Position numbers and translations under genes: made by a program. From Pseudonocardia asaccharolytica DSM 44247 = NBRC 16224 (GTDB taxonomy: Bacteria > Actinomycetota > Actinomycetes > Mycobacteriales > Pseudonocardiaceae), in contig NZ_AUII01000001.1 of the NCBI RefSeq assembly GCF_000423625.1, positions 124,001 through 188,000 of the forward strand: a stretch of 64,000 nt of DNA, in the 5' to 3' direction. Below, in pieces: positions 48,066-59,395 of this stretch. How positions within the stretch are numbered: position 1 is the stretch's first letter; every line of letters begins with the position of its first letter. A model generated the notes under the pieces. That model was not told the DNA's origin. It worked only from the letters and a program-made list of their open reading frames with translations, and made no database searches.

Positions 48066-49318
48066 CCGCACCGCCCGCCGTCGAGCCCCCTGCCGAGACT
48101 CTCAGCCCCGCCGTCGCCCGGCGTATCGCGCTGGCCGCGCAGGGCTTCGCCGACCCGCGTCCCACCGCGGCGGTGACCCGGCGCCACCTGGCGAAGGCGA
48201 TCGGGCGGATTCGGCTGCTACAGCTCGACTCGGTCAATGTCGCGGTCCGGGCGCACTACGCGCCGCTGTTCAGCAGGCTCGGCAGCTACGACCGGGCGCT
48301 GCTCGACGACGCGGCCTGGACGCATTCGGCCCGCCGACCGCGGCTGTTCGCCGAGTACTGGGCGCACGAGGCGAGCCTGGTTCCGCTGCTGGACTGGCCG
48401 CTGCTGCTGTCCGGGGCCAAACGGCCCGGCTGGTGGTCCCACTACGGTGCGCTGGCCGACCGCGAGCCCTGGCTGGTCGAGGACGTGCTGACCGCGGTCA
48501 AGGAGCTCGGCCCGGTCGGTGCGGGGACACTGGAGTCCGCGCTCGGCGGTCGTGGCGCGCCGCGTCCGGCGGGGGCGTCGTGGTGGCAGCGTTCGGATGT
48601 CAAACGGATCTGCGAGTTCCTTTTCGGGGTGGGCCGGCTGACCACCGGTGCCCGGGTCAACTTCCAGCGGCTCTACGACCTCACCGAGCGGGTGCTGCCG
48701 CCCGACGTGCTGGCCCGGCATCCGGCCGACCCCGAGGAGTCGGCCCGCGGGCTGGTCCGCCAGGCCGCGGCGGCCCTGGGCGTCGCCACCGAGCCCGACC
48801 TGCGCGACTACTACCGGCTGGCCCCGCAGCGCAGCAGGCAGGCGGTCGCGGAGCTGGTCGAGGAGGGAGAGCTGGAGCCGGTCGAGGTTCGCGGCTGGCG
48901 GCATCCGGCCTACCGGCACCCGGCCGCGCGCGCCCCGCGGCGGATCGCCGCCCGGGCGCTGCTGTGCCCGTTCGACCCCCTGATCTGGAAGCGGGCCCGC
49001 ACCGAGCGGATCTTCGGCTTCCGCTACCGGATCGAGATCTACGTGCCCGAGCGGGCGCGCGAGTTCGGCTACTACGTCTTCCCGTTCCTGCTCGACGACG
49101 CGCTGGTCGCGCGCGTCGACCTCAAAGCCGACCGCGCGGCCGGGGTGCTGCGGGTGCCCGGCGCGTTCGCCGAGCCGGGCAGCGATATCCGCAGGGTCGC
49201 CGCCGAGCTCGCCGCCGAGCTTCGGCTGATGGCCGGCTGGCTCGGTCTGGACGGCGTGCGGGTCGGCGACCGCGGCGAGCTCAGCGCCCCGCTGGCCCGG
49301 GCGCTGAGCGGAACTTGA
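48062..49318 (+). CDS. Winged-helix (HTH_42) protein of the YcaQ DNA-glycosylase family
   Basis: A 418-residue protein of the YcaQ/AlkX-type family. It has LQLDSVNVAVRAHYAPLFSRLGSYD, the AEYWAHEASLVPLLDWPLLL block and CPFDPLIWKRARTERIFGFRYRIEIYVP, all conserved. E. coli YcaQ unhooks DNA interstrand crosslinks; actinobacterial relatives are often tied to genotoxin self-resistance. The QxQ/QxD-type catalytic segment is here LLQLDSV. GTG 48062 overlaps the transporter stop, so the two form an operon. Confidence 0.85.
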   Translation: MTAPPAVEPPAETLSPAVARRIALAAQGFADPRPTAAVTRRHLAKAIGRIRLLQLDSVNVAVRAHYAPLFSRLGSYDRALLDDAAWTHSARRPRLFAEYWAHEASLVPLLDWPLLLSGAKRPGWWSHYGALADREPWLVEDVLTAVKELGPVGAGTLESALGGRGAPRPAGASWWQRSDVKRICEFLFGVGRLTTGARVNFQRLYDLTERVLPPDVLARHPADPEESARGLVRQAAAALGVATEPDLRDYYRLAPQRSRQAVAELVEEGELEPVEVRGWRHPAYRHPAARAPRRIAARALLCPFDPLIWKRARTERIFGFRYRIEIYVPERAREFGYYVFPFLLDDALVARVDLKADRAAGVLRVPGAFAEPGSDIRRVAAELAAELRLMAGWLGLDGVRVGDRGELSAPLARALSGT

Positions 49319-49350
49319 GGAGCGAACCTCGGCGCTGAGCTGAGCCTGGC

Positions 49351-50295
49351 TCAGACGACGATCGAGGCGCGGGTGACCAGGATGTTGCCGGTGCCCGTGC
49401 GGCCGCGGATCTGCAGCGCCGCGGGCTGCTCCGGGGCCACGTGGCCGACCTCGAGGTCGCTGCGTGTGCGGCCCGAGCCCGAGGAAACGTCGAGCTCGGC
49501 CGTCACCCCGGAGCGCACCCCGATCCGCAACCCGCCCGACCCGGTCGTCAGATCGAACTGGCCGGACACCGCGTCCGCCACCGTGACCTCCCCGGATCCG
49601 GTGCGCACGCCGAGGTCGCCGGTCACCTCGCCGAGCCGCACGTCGCCGCTGCCCGCCTTGATCTCGCTCCGCCCGGCCAGCGCGGCCACCGTGATGTTCC
49701 CCGATCCGGTGCGCACCCGCGCGCGCCCGCTGATCGGACCCAGGTCGACCTCGCCGGAGCCGGCCGAGACGTCCGCGTCCCCGTCGATCGCCTCCAGCCG
49801 GGCGCTGCCCGAACCGGTGCGCACCGCGGTCCAGCCGGCTTGGCCGGTCACCCGGACGTCGGCGGCACCGACGCGGATCGCCAGCCGCGACCGGGACGGC
49901 GCGCTGACCGTGACGGCCAGCGGCACCATCCGCAGCGGAACCTGCTGCGGGGAGCGCACGACCAGTCGCCTGCCGGTTTCCGACCAGCTGATCTCGGTCG
50001 CCCGCACGGCCTGGTTGGCCATGTCGGCCTGGCCGGTGAACAAGCCCTCCGGTGCGCCGGTGGCGCTGCCGATCCAGTTGAACAGCCCGCTCAGCCCCTG
50101 GGCCCACAGGTTGCCCGCGGACGGGTCGTGGCGCATCTCGACCCGAACCTCGTCGATGTCCTCCAGCGCCACGCCGACCCGGCCGACGTCGATCGAGAGT
50201 TCGAGCTCGGCGGTGCCGTCGGCCGGCCAGCTCTGCTGGCGGACCACCTCGTGCTCCGGCTCGTCCGCCGCACCGTTCATCGCGTCCTCGGTCAT
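49351..50295 (-). CDS. DUF4097-family beta-repeat protein
   Basis: A 314-residue protein. From residue about 140 it has repeated short beta-strand units with the pattern VRTGSGxxxV (for example [44 protein letters not shown]), a putative beta-helix or adhesin-like fold (DUF4097). No signal peptide, so probably cytoplasmic. Its start is 6 nt from the stop of the upstream gene, forming a two-gene operon. Function unknown. Confidence 0.82.
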   Translation of the reverse strand: MTEDAMNGAADEPEHEVVRQQSWPADGTAELELSIDVGRVGVALEDIDEVRVEMRHDPSAGNLWAQGLSGLFNWIGSATGAPEGLFTGQADMANQAVRATEISWSETGRRLVVRSPQQVPLRMVPLAVTVSAPSRSRLAIRVGAADVRVTGQAGWTAVRTGSGSARLEAIDGDADVSAGSGEVDLGPISGRARVRTGSGNITVAALAGRSEIKAGSGDVRLGEVTGDLGVRTGSGEVTVADAVSGQFDLTTGSGGLRIGVRSGVTAELDVSSGSGRTRSDLEVGHVAPEQPAALQIRGRTGTGNILVTRASIVV

Positions 50296-50300
50296 TCCGT

Positions 50301-50810
50301 CTACCCCCGTACCCAGCCGCGCACGCGGCGTCCGTCATCGCCACGACCCCAGTCGCCGCGGCTGCCCCGCTTGCCGGCCTTGCCCGACAGCGCTCCCTGC
50401 ACGGCCTGTGACAGCCATGCGTTCAGCGACACTCCCTGTGCCGCCGCGGCCTGCTCGGCCTGGCCCTTGATCTGCTCGACCAGCCGCAGCGTGATGCGGC
50501 TGATATCGCCGGCATCCGCGCCGGTGGGCGGGAAATGCGACGCCGGCGACTCGGCCTCGTGCTCCGTCGGCTCCGGGCTGACCGAGATGCGCACCTCACG
50601 CCCGTCGAGCCGGGCCTCGACGACCCGGTCGCCCAGCGCCGCGGTCACCTCGGCGGCGAGGTCGGCGAGGGCGTTCATGATCGCCAGGCGCGCGGCGGGT
50701 TCGAGCGCCGCGCCGAGCAGCGCGGCGGTCCGCCGGGTCTGTTCATCGCCGGCGGCCGCAGCCGCCGAGAGATCCTCACGCAGCTGCGTGACGTACTGGC
50801 TGACATCCAT
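50301..50810 (-). CDS. HicB/ribbon-helix-helix-like DNA-binding protein
   Basis: A 169-residue protein. The part [39 protein letters not shown] (about residues 105-145) looks like a ribbon-helix-helix/HicB-type DNA-binding fold (strand, helix, helix). The N-terminal 100 residues contain helices and a small beta region. ATG 50810 is leaderless: CATAAT is 6 nt upstream. The promoter is overlaid by a 17-bp palindrome, suggesting autoregulation. It heads an operon with the DUF4097 gene; no toxin gene is seen. Confidence 0.72.
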   Translation of the reverse strand: MDVSQYVTQLREDLSAAAAAGDEQTRRTAALLGAALEPAARLAIMNALADLAAEVTAALGDRVVEARLDGREVRISVSPEPTEHEAESPASHFPPTGADAGDISRITLRLVEQIKGQAEQAAAAQGVSLNAWLSQAVQGALSGKAGKRGSRGDWGRGDDGRRVRGWVRG

Positions 50811-50839
50811 GACGCCATTATGGCGTCTATATGACGTCA
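50811..50839. promoter_or_regulatory. Palindromic operator over the RHH gene promoter
   Basis: GACGCCAT-T-ATGGCGTC (50811-50827) is a perfect 17-bp inverted repeat that contains the minus-strand -10 CATAAT (50822-50817). A second palindrome TGACGTCA (50832-50839) stands between it and the expected -35. A protein bound here would block RNA polymerase. Confidence 0.6.
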
Positions 50840-50874
50840 CCGCAAGCGCGGTCTGCGCTGTCAGAGCTCCCGGC

Positions 50875-50880
50875 TACGCT
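50875..50880 (+). promoter_or_regulatory. -10 box of leaderless thyX promoter
   Basis: TACGCT ends 6 nt before the thyX ATG (50887); no ribosome binding site is present. Confidence 0.5.
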
Positions 50881-50886
50881 CGCCGC

Positions 50887-51639
50887 ATGCCGGACACCGT
50901 GCCCCTGCGTGTGCAGTTGGTCGCCAAGACGGAGTTCTTCCCGCCGGCCGACGTGCCCTGGAGCACCGACGCCGAGGGCGGGGAGGCGCTGGCCGAGTTC
51001 GCCGGCCGGGCCTGCTACCAGTCGTGGGCCAAACCCAATCCCGTCACCGCCACGAACGCCGGATACCTGCGGCACATCCTCGAGGTCGGACATCTGTCGG
51101 TGCTCGAACACGGCACGGTCAGCTTCTACCTGACCGGTGTCTCGCGCAGTCTCACCCACGAGCTGATCCGGCACCGGCACTTCTCCTACAGCCAGCTCTC
51201 GCAGCGCTACGTGCCCGAACGCGACGCCGCGATGGTGGAGCCCGACGTCATCGCCGAGGACCGGGAGCTGCACGCGCAGTTTCTCGAGGCCACCGCGGCT
51301 TCGGTCAAGGCCTACGAGGAGCTCCTGGCCGGCCTGGAGCGGCGCTTCGCCGACGTCCCGAACGCCACGCTGCGCCGCAAGCAGGCTCGTCAGGCGGCCC
51401 GCTCGGTGCTGCCCAACGCCACCGAGACGCGCATCGTCGTCACCGGCAACTACCGCGCCTGGCGGCATTTCATCGGGATGCGCGCCACGGAGCACGCCGA
51501 CGTCGAGATCCGCGGCCTTGCCATCGCCTGCCTGCGCGAGTTGCAGCGCGAGGTGCCCAACGTCTTCAACGACTTCGAGATCCAGTCGCTGGAGGACGGC
51601 ACGGACATCGCCTCGAGCCCGTATGTCACCGAGGGGTAG
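50887..51639 (+). CDS. thyX: FAD-dependent thymidylate synthase
   Basis: Makes dTMP from dUMP with methylene-tetrahydrofolate, FAD and NADPH. The 250-residue protein carries the ThyX signature [16 protein letters not shown] (RHRxxSxxxxSxR). ATG 50887 gives the normal N-terminus although the frame is open far upstream. It precedes dapA, as in mycobacteria. Confidence 0.96.
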   Translation: MPDTVPLRVQLVAKTEFFPPADVPWSTDAEGGEALAEFAGRACYQSWAKPNPVTATNAGYLRHILEVGHLSVLEHGTVSFYLTGVSRSLTHELIRHRHFSYSQLSQRYVPERDAAMVEPDVIAEDRELHAQFLEATAASVKAYEELLAGLERRFADVPNATLRRKQARQAARSVLPNATETRIVVTGNYRAWRHFIGMRATEHADVEIRGLAIACLRELQREVPNVFNDFEIQSLEDGTDIASSPYVTEG

Positions 51640-51656
51640 GGACAACGCCGCACCGG

Positions 51657-51662
51657 TAGGTT
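51657..51662 (+). promoter_or_regulatory. -10 box of leaderless promoter for the TIGR03085 gene
   Basis: TAGGTT ends 7 nt before GTG 51670. Confidence 0.5.
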
Positions 51663-51669
51663 GGGGCGC

Positions 51670-53357
<1,688 letters not shown>

Positions 53358-53406
53358 TCGATACTGCCCGCGCATCCGGCCGCCCGGTCACACCGCAGGA
53401 ATCACG

Positions 53407-55191
53407 GTGAGCCGCCCGCCCGGCCGGTCCGACCGTTCCCGGTCGGACCGGCGGTCCCGCCCGCCCCGGCGGGAACGCCAGGCGCCCAGACCGGTGGACG
53501 AGGCCAATCCCGACGAGCTGCCCATCGAACCACCGCCGCCGCTGCCCGACGGCGGGCTGCGGATCTTCGCGCTCGGCGGCATCGGCGAGATCGGCCGCAA
53601 CATGACCGTCTTCGTGTACGACGGCCGGCTGCTGATCGTCGACTGCGGCGTGCTGTTCCCCGCCGAGGACTCGCCCGGGGTCGATCTGATCCTGCCCGAC
53701 TTCCGGGCCATCGAGGACCGGCTCGACGATATCGACGCCCTCGTGCTCACCCACGGCCACGAGGACCACATCGGCGCGGTGCCGTTCCTGCTGCGCCAGC
53801 GGCCGGACCTGACGATCGTCGGATCGCGGTTCACGCTCGCGCTCGTCGCGGCCAAATGCAAGGAGCACCGGCTCACCCCGCATCTGCTGGAGGTGGCCGA
53901 GGGAGACCGGCTGCGGCATGGGCCGTGGGACTGCGAGTACTTCGCGGTCAACCATTCGATCCCCGACGCGCTGGCCGTCGCGATCCGCACGCCGGCGGGG
54001 CTGGTGCTGCACAGCGGCGATATCAAGCTCGATCAGCTCCCGCTCGACGGGCGGCTCACCGATCTCGCGGGCTTTTCCCGGCTCGGTGACGAGGGGGTGG
54101 ACCTGTTCCTGGTCGACTCCACCAACGCCGACGTGCCCGGTTTCGTCACCCCGGAGCGGGAGATCGGCCCGATCATCGACGGGGTGTTCCAGCGGTCGCC
54201 GTCGCGGATCATCGTGGCCTGCTTCGCCAGCCACGTGCACCGGGTGCAGCAGGTGATCGACGCGGCGGTGGCGCACGAGCGCCGCGTGTGCCTGGTCGGC
54301 CGCTCGATGGTGCGCAACATGGGCGTGGCGGCCGAGCTGGGGCTGCTGGAGATCCCCGACGGGCTGCTCGTCGAACTCGACGAGGCGATGACGCTGCCCG
54401 ACGACGAGCTGGTCCTGGTGTCCACCGGGTCGCAGGGTGAGCCGCTCTCGGCGCTGTCGCGGATGGCGCGCGGCGAGCACCGTTCGGTGCGGATCCGGCC
54501 GGAGGACACGATCATTCTGGCCAGCTCCCTGATCCCGGGCAACGAGACCGCCGTCTTCGGGGTGATCAACGGGCTGATCCGGCTCGGCGCGACCGTGGTG
54601 CATCAGGGAAACGCCAAGGTCCACGTCTCGGGCCACGCCTCCGCCGGTGAGCTGCTCTTCCTCTACAACGCCGTGCGGCCGTCGAACGTCATGCCCGTCC
54701 ACGGGGAGTGGCGGCACCTGCGGGCCAACGGCAGGCTGGCGGTGCGGACCGGGGTGCCGGAGGAGTCGGTGGTGCTCGCCGAGGCCGGTGTCGTCGTCGA
54801 CCTCGTGGACGGGTGCGCGCGGATCACGGGCCGGGTGGAGGTCGGGCGGGTCTACGTCGACGGGCTCGCGGTCGGCGACGTCGGCGAGACCACACTGACC
54901 GACCGGCTGGTGCTCGGCGAGGGTGGGTTCATCGCGATCACGGTGGCGGTGGATGCCCATACCGGGCGGGCCAGGTCGCGGCCGACGCTGTCCGGGCGCG
55001 GGTTCTCCGACGACCCCAAGGCGCTCGACGCGGTGCTTCCGCTGGTGGAGGACGAGCTGTCGCGCACCGAGATCGAGGGCATCACCGACACCCACCGCAT
55101 CGCCCAGTCCGTGCGCCGCGTGGTGGGCAAGTGGGTGGGGGAGACCTACCGCCGCCGCCCGATGATCGTGCCGACGGTCATCGCGGTCTGA
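53407..55191 (+). CDS. rnj: Ribonuclease J
   Basis: Metallo-beta-lactamase/beta-CASP nuclease with endo- and 5'-3' exoribonuclease activity in rRNA and mRNA processing. The 594-residue protein has FALGGIGEIGRNMTVF, the metal motif LVLTHGHEDHIGAVPF, HSGDIKLDQ, beta-CASP ASHVHRVQQ, and HVSGHASAGELLFLYNAVRP. GTG 53407 follows AGGA; the N-terminal 45 residues are Arg/Pro-rich. A strong hairpin follows. Confidence 0.95.
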   Translation: MSRPPGRSDRSRSDRRSRPPRRERQAPRPVDEANPDELPIEPPPPLPDGGLRIFALGGIGEIGRNMTVFVYDGRLLIVDCGVLFPAEDSPGVDLILPDFRAIEDRLDDIDALVLTHGHEDHIGAVPFLLRQRPDLTIVGSRFTLALVAAKCKEHRLTPHLLEVAEGDRLRHGPWDCEYFAVNHSIPDALAVAIRTPAGLVLHSGDIKLDQLPLDGRLTDLAGFSRLGDEGVDLFLVDSTNADVPGFVTPEREIGPIIDGVFQRSPSRIIVACFASHVHRVQQVIDAAVAHERRVCLVGRSMVRNMGVAAELGLLEIPDGLLVELDEAMTLPDDELVLVSTGSQGEPLSALSRMARGEHRSVRIRPEDTIILASSLIPGNETAVFGVINGLIRLGATVVHQGNAKVHVSGHASAGELLFLYNAVRPSNVMPVHGEWRHLRANGRLAVRTGVPEESVVLAEAGVVVDLVDGCARITGRVEVGRVYVDGLAVGDVGETTLTDRLVLGEGGFIAITVAVDAHTGRARSRPTLSGRGFSDDPKALDAVLPLVEDELSRTEIEGITDTHRIAQSVRRVVGKWVGETYRRRPMIVPTVIAV

Positions 55192-55203
55192 ACGCCCCTG
55201 CCA

Positions 55204-55238
55204 GTGACCTTGCCGCAACGGGGATGCGGCAAGGTCAC
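55204..55238. terminator. Bidirectional hairpin terminator between rnj and tetR
   Basis: GTGACCTTGCCGC (55204-55216) pairs perfectly with GCGGCAAGGTCAC (55226-55238). The second arm contains the tetR stop codon (55235-55237). It serves the convergent ends of both genes. Confidence 0.8.
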
Positions 55239-55924
55239 CGCCTTCCGTAGTCGCCGATCCCGTGTTCCAGCAGGTCGAATGCCTCGTCGATGATGCGCGC
55301 CTGGTCACGGCGCACCTCCTCGACGTCGTCGCCGTCGAGGAGGCGCTGCACGGCGGTGCCGAAGATCGCGCCGACCGCCGCTGCGAGCAGGCTCGCCACG
55401 AGCCGGGCGCGCCGGGGGTCGCCGAACTCGTCGGCCAGCACCGCGGCGAAGGCGTCCTCGATCTCGCGGCCCTGCTCGTGCATGCGGCTCACGAGCGCGG
55501 GGGTGGACCGCAGGATCTGCCAGAACCAGCGGACGCCCTCGGTGGCGCCCGAGAGCGGGTGGCGGGCCTGGAGCAGGTCGTGGTGGTGGCGGCGTAGGGC
55601 CGTGGCCACGGAGACGCCGGCCGGGCGCTCGCGGATGACCCGCTCGAGGCCGGCGACGCGGTCGGCGTGCCGGTCGAGGAACAGGTCCTCCTTGCGCGGG
55701 AAGTAGTTGAAGACGGTCATCTTCGACACGTGCGCGGCCTCGGCGATCTCGGCGACCGTCACGTTGTCGAATCCCTTGGCCACGAACAGCGCCGTGGCGA
55801 CGTCGGCGATGTGCCGGCGCGTCGCCTGTTTCTTCTGCTCCCGCAGTCCTTTGACGTCCTCCCCGACCTGAAGGACGGGGATTCCTACGCGGCTACGCCG
55901 CGTCTGGCGTGGTTCCTGCTTCAT
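55235..55924 (-). CDS. TetR-family regulator whose 5' end is built from an IS right end
   Basis: The helix-turn-helix (ADVATALFVAKGFDNVTVAEIAEAAHVSKMTVFNYFPRKEDLF) and a TetR C-terminal domain are intact. But the first about 26 codons (from ATG 55924 through IPVLQVGEDVK) are encoded by the 3' end and right-end hairpin of the adjacent tnpB element; native sequence starts at GLREQKKQ, where the original start codon was presumably lost. The ATG overlaps the tnpB stop region, so translation may be coupled to tnpB. The original divergent target was probably the monooxygenase that the same event truncated. It may or may not be expressed. Confidence 0.75.
   Translation of the reverse strand: MKQEPRQTRRSRVGIPVLQVGEDVKGLREQKKQATRRHIADVATALFVAKGFDNVTVAEIAEAAHVSKMTVFNYFPRKEDLFLDRHADRVAGLERVIRERPAGVSVATALRRHHHDLLQARHPLSGATEGVRWFWQILRSTPALVSRMHEQGREIEDAFAAVLADEFGDPRRARLVASLLAAAVGAIFGTAVQRLLDGDDVEEVRRDQARIIDEAFDLLEHGIGDYGRR
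55851..55880 (-). promoter_or_regulatory. IS605-type right end (omega-RNA 3' part)
   Basis: On the minus strand CCCCGTCCTTCAGGTCGGGG forms an imperfect hairpin, followed by AGGACGTCAA, the typical end of TnpB elements whose transcript yields the guide RNA. The next bases (AGGACTGCGGGAG) lie inside tetR and would be the guide sequence. Confidence 0.65.
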
Positions 55925-56972
55925 CGCCGACCGCCACCCTTGTGAGTGGACTTACACCGGCTCCACAGGCGTTTAGCTTCTCCGCCCGTCCGGCGGCGAG
56001 AATGTTCTTCGCGGCGTTGTGGTCCCGGTCGTGCACCGCCCCGCACGCGCACGTCCACGAGCGCACGGCTAGCGGCATCGACTCTTGGACGGCTCCGCAC
56101 GCCGAACACAGCTTCGACGACGGGAACCAGCGATCGATCTTGTGGACCGTGCGGCCGTACCGCTCGGCCTTCTCCTCCAGGATTCGGACGAGCCGGCCGA
56201 ACCCGGCGTCGGAGATCGCGCGCGCCAACCTGCGGTTGCGCACCATCCCGGCCACGCTCAGGTCCTCCACGTACACCGCTTGGTTGTCGCGGATCAACGC
56301 GAGGGCCTGCTTGTGGTGGTAATCCCGACGAGCCCGAGACACCTTGCCGTGCTGGATCGCGACCTTGCGTCGCGTCTTGGCCCGGTTCGTGCCGCCCTTG
56401 GCCCGGCGAGACTTCTCCCGCTCCAACCGGCGCAGCTTCCGCAGCTTGCGACCGAGATGCTTCGGGTTCGCCACGTCGATTCGGCCACCCGCTGAGGTGG
56501 CGACCGTCGCCAACCGTGACACCCCGAGATCCACCCCGCACTCTTGTGCTGCGACCGGCAACGGTGTCGGGTCGACCTCGACCACGAACGAGGCGTAGTA
56601 GTGCCCGTCCGGCTCCCGGATGACCGTGACCGACGACGGGACGGACGGCAGCTCCCGGGACCAACGCACCCGAACGTCCCCGATCTTCGCCAGGTACAGG
56701 CGGCCGTTCGGCCGGAGTGTGAACCCGTTGCGGGTGAGCCGGAACGACTGCCGGTTGTCCTTGCGCGACTTGAACCGTGGGCAGCCGACCCGACGCCCTT
56801 TCCGGCGCCCGGTGAGCGAGTCGAGGAAATTCGCATGCGCGCGGTGTGCGTCCCGCACCGACTGCACCAGCGCCACCGACGCGACCTCGCCCAGCCACGC
56901 CCGTTCCGGGGTGGTCTTCGCCTGCGTGATGATCCGGCGCTGCACCTCGGTCGGGCTGATCTTCTCCGACAC
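55893..56972 (-). pseudogene. tnpB: TnpB (IS605 family RNA-guided nuclease), N-terminus truncated
   Basis: About 350 residues of TnpB remain. All three RuvC catalytic acids are visible: CGVDLGVSRLATVAT (Asp), AVYVEDLSVAGMVRN (Glu), CGAVHDRDHNAAKNIL (Asp), with the zinc finger CSACGAVQ/CACG. The helical region [22 protein letters not shown] is present, but upstream of about EKISPTEV the sequence is antisense monooxygenase, so roughly the first 50-70 residues (the WED/N-terminal lobe) are missing. GTG 56972 is a nominal start. No TnpA is adjacent. Nuclease residues are intact, yet activity is doubtful without the N-terminus. Confidence 0.82.
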
Positions 56973-57754
56973 ACCGGTGACCGCGACGGAGCTGCAGGAG
57001 AGCCTGCGGCGGGTCTCGGGCGTGGACGTGACTGTCACGAAGGTGCGGTCCGCCACCCGCTACACCGACAACGTCCGGCAGGCGAGCACCTACCGCCTCG
57101 GCCGGGTGCTGCTCGCCGGCGATGCGGCGCACGTGCATTCCCCGTTCGGCGGCCAGGGTCTCAACCTCGGCATCGGCGACGCGATGAACCTGGGGTGGAG
57201 GCTCGCGGCGACCGTGCAGGGCCGGGCGCCGGAGGGGTTGCTCGACGGCTACACGCGCGAGCGACACCCGGTCGGGGCATGGGTGCAGGACTGGACGCGC
57301 GCCCAGGTGGCCCTCATGCGCCCCGACGTGCGCACGCGCGCCCTGCAGCAGGTGGTCGGTGACCTGCTCGCGACCGGGGACGGCGCCACCTACCTCGCGA
57401 AGAAGCTCTCCGGCGTGCTGCATCGCTATGACCTCGGCGACGGGCACCCGCTCGTGGGGGCCGGCGCGCCGGACATCGCGCTCGCCGACGGGACCCGGCT
57501 GGGGGAGCACTGCCACGACGCCCGCCCGCTGCTGCTCGACCTCGCCGACTCCGCGGCCGTGCGCGAGGCCGCCGCGGGGCTGGGGCGAGCGCGTGCACGT
57601 CGTCACGGCGAAACCGGCCGAGCCGTCCTCGTTCACCGGGCTGCTGATCCGCCCGGACGGCTATGTCGCCTGGGCGGACCAGGACGCCGGCGCGGACGGG
57701 TTGGCCGATGCGCTGTCGTCGATCACCCGCAAGCCGGTGGGCGTGGCCACCTGA
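56970..57754 (+). pseudogene. FAD-dependent aromatic monooxygenase, N-terminal half missing and frameshifted
   Basis: Only the C-terminal about 260 residues of a p-hydroxybenzoate hydroxylase-like flavoprotein remain: [33 protein letters not shown] (FAD motif), [14 protein letters not shown]. The FAD-binding GxGxxG half is gone; the TnpB element begins at the break. Near 57580 the frame shifts (GLG then [29 protein letters not shown] in the next frame), consistent with one extra base. It ends at TGA 57754. Substrate unknown. It probably was divergent from, and controlled by, the tetR gene. Confidence 0.85.
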
Positions 57755-57769
57755 ACGCGCGCCCCGGTC

Positions 57770-59395
57770 TCACGGGAGTCGGAAGCCGGGATCGCCGGGC
57801 AGCACCGCCGTGTCCGTCTGGGCCTTCTGGAGGCGACCCGCGTAGTCCCAGTTCATCGACTGCCAGCGGGTGAACTGGTCGAGCACCCAGATCCCCGACT
57901 GGCGGCTGCCGTTGCCCGAGCGTCCGTTGCCGCCGAACGGAAGGTGGGCCTCGGCGCCCGAGGTCGAGTTGTTCACGCTCACCATGCCCGCGCTCACCCG
58001 CTCGCGGAACCGGAACGCGTGCGCCGGCGTCTCGGTGTAGATCGCGGCGGAGAGCCCGTAGCCGTGGTCGTTGGCCAGCGCGATGGCCTCGTCGAACGTC
58101 TCGAACGCCGCCACCCCGACGATCGGGCCGAACGTCTCGGTGCGCGCGATCTCGTCGTCGCCGCGCACGCCGGACACGATCGTCGGGTGGGCGTAGAGGC
58201 CGGCCTCCGCGTCGCCGGCGAAGCCCCGCCGCGGGTTCGCCGCGGTGATCCGGCCGGTGCCGGTCGAGCCGTGCAGCACGTGGTGGGGGCCGATCAACCC
58301 GAGGTGCTTCTCGAACGACGCCAGGAACCGCTGCGAGATCATCGGCCCGTAGAGCACGTCCTCGCGGGTGGGATCGCCGATCACCGCGGAGCGCACGGCG
58401 GTGTCGAACCGGCGCAGGAACTCGTCGTGCACCGAGGCATCCACGATCACGGTGCCCAGCGACGTGCAGCGCTGCCCGGCCGTCCCGAACCCGGAGAACA
58501 ACGCGCCCTCGACAGCCAGGTCGAGGTCGGCATCGGGCATGACCACCAGCGGGTTCTTGCCGCCCAGCTCCAGGCACGGGCTCTGCAGATGCCGCCCGGC
58601 CAGCTCGCCGATCCGCATGCCGACGGCGGACGAGCCGGTGAACCCGATCTTGTCGACGAGCCCGGCGGCCAGCGCCGTCGACAGCCCGTCGAACGCGGTG
58701 GGCCCGTCGGCGAGCACCGTGCCCAGCACCCCGGCGGGCAGCCCGGCGTGGACGAACAGCTCGGTGAACGCCTCCGCGATCGCCGGCGTGTACTCGGCGG
58801 GCTTCCACACCACGGCGTTGCCGCAGAGCAGCGCCGGCACGAGGTACCAGGACGGGACGGCGACGGGGAAGTTCCCGGCCGTGACGATCGCGGCGACCCC
58901 GACGGGCACGCGGAAGGTGAACAGCTGCTTGTCGGGCATCTCGCTCGGCACGGTCTGGCCGTAGAGCCGCCTGCCCTCGCCGGCGAAGAACGCGCAGGTG
59001 TCGATCACCTCCTGCACCTCGCCGCGGGACTCGGTGACGGGTTTGCCGATCTCGCGGGTGACGAGCGCGGCGAGCGCCTCCTTGTTCGCCTCGACGAGCC
59101 GTCCGATCTGCTCGATCATGCGCCCGCGCACCGGGGCGGGCACGGCCGCCCAGGCTCGCTGCGCGGCCTGGGCGGTGCGGCAGGCCTCGGCGAACAGGCC
59201 GGCGTCGGCGAGCAGGGCCTCGGCGACCGGCTCGCCGCGGGCCGGGTCGACGGAGGTCAGCCGCCCGCCCGGGGCGTCGTCGCGCCAGGTGCCGCCGATG
59301 AACGAGCCGATCTCCCGCGGCCGCCGTGTGCTCGTGCCCGGCGTTCCCACCGGAGGAAAGCCACCATGCTGCGGTTGGGGACGTGCGCGGGTCAT
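57770..59395 (-). CDS. pcd: L-piperideine-6-carboxylate/2-aminoadipate semialdehyde dehydrogenase
   Basis: A 541-residue aldehyde dehydrogenase following lysine 6-aminotransferase. It has [39 protein letters not shown] (general base Glu) and [15 protein letters not shown] (nucleophile Cys). With Lat it converts lysine to 2-aminoadipate. Its ATG overlaps the lat stop (ATGA). The first about 30 residues are Pro/Arg-rich. Assigned mainly from its operon with lat; a generic aldehyde dehydrogenase cannot be excluded. It is convergent with the monooxygenase remnant, 15 bp apart. Confidence 0.85.
   Translation of the reverse strand: MTRARPQPQHGGFPPVGTPGTSTRRPREIGSFIGGTWRDDAPGGRLTSVDPARGEPVAEALLADAGLFAEACRTAQAAQRAWAAVPAPVRGRMIEQIGRLVEANKEALAALVTREIGKPVTESRGEVQEVIDTCAFFAGEGRRLYGQTVPSEMPDKQLFTFRVPVGVAAIVTAGNFPVAVPSWYLVPALLCGNAVVWKPAEYTPAIAEAFTELFVHAGLPAGVLGTVLADGPTAFDGLSTALAAGLVDKIGFTGSSAVGMRIGELAGRHLQSPCLELGGKNPLVVMPDADLDLAVEGALFSGFGTAGQRCTSLGTVIVDASVHDEFLRRFDTAVRSAVIGDPTREDVLYGPMISQRFLASFEKHLGLIGPHHVLHGSTGTGRITAANPRRGFAGDAEAGLYAHPTIVSGVRGDDEIARTETFGPIVGVAAFETFDEAIALANDHGYGLSAAIYTETPAHAFRFRERVSAGMVSVNNSTSGAEAHLPFGGNGRSGNGSRQSGIWVLDQFTRWQSMNWDYAGRLQKAQTDTAVLPGDPGFRLP

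Noticed and set aside
55893-56972. TldR (nuclease-dead TnpB repressor) next to tetR
   Set aside because: The three RuvC acids are intact and the N-terminus is lost, the opposite of a TldR.
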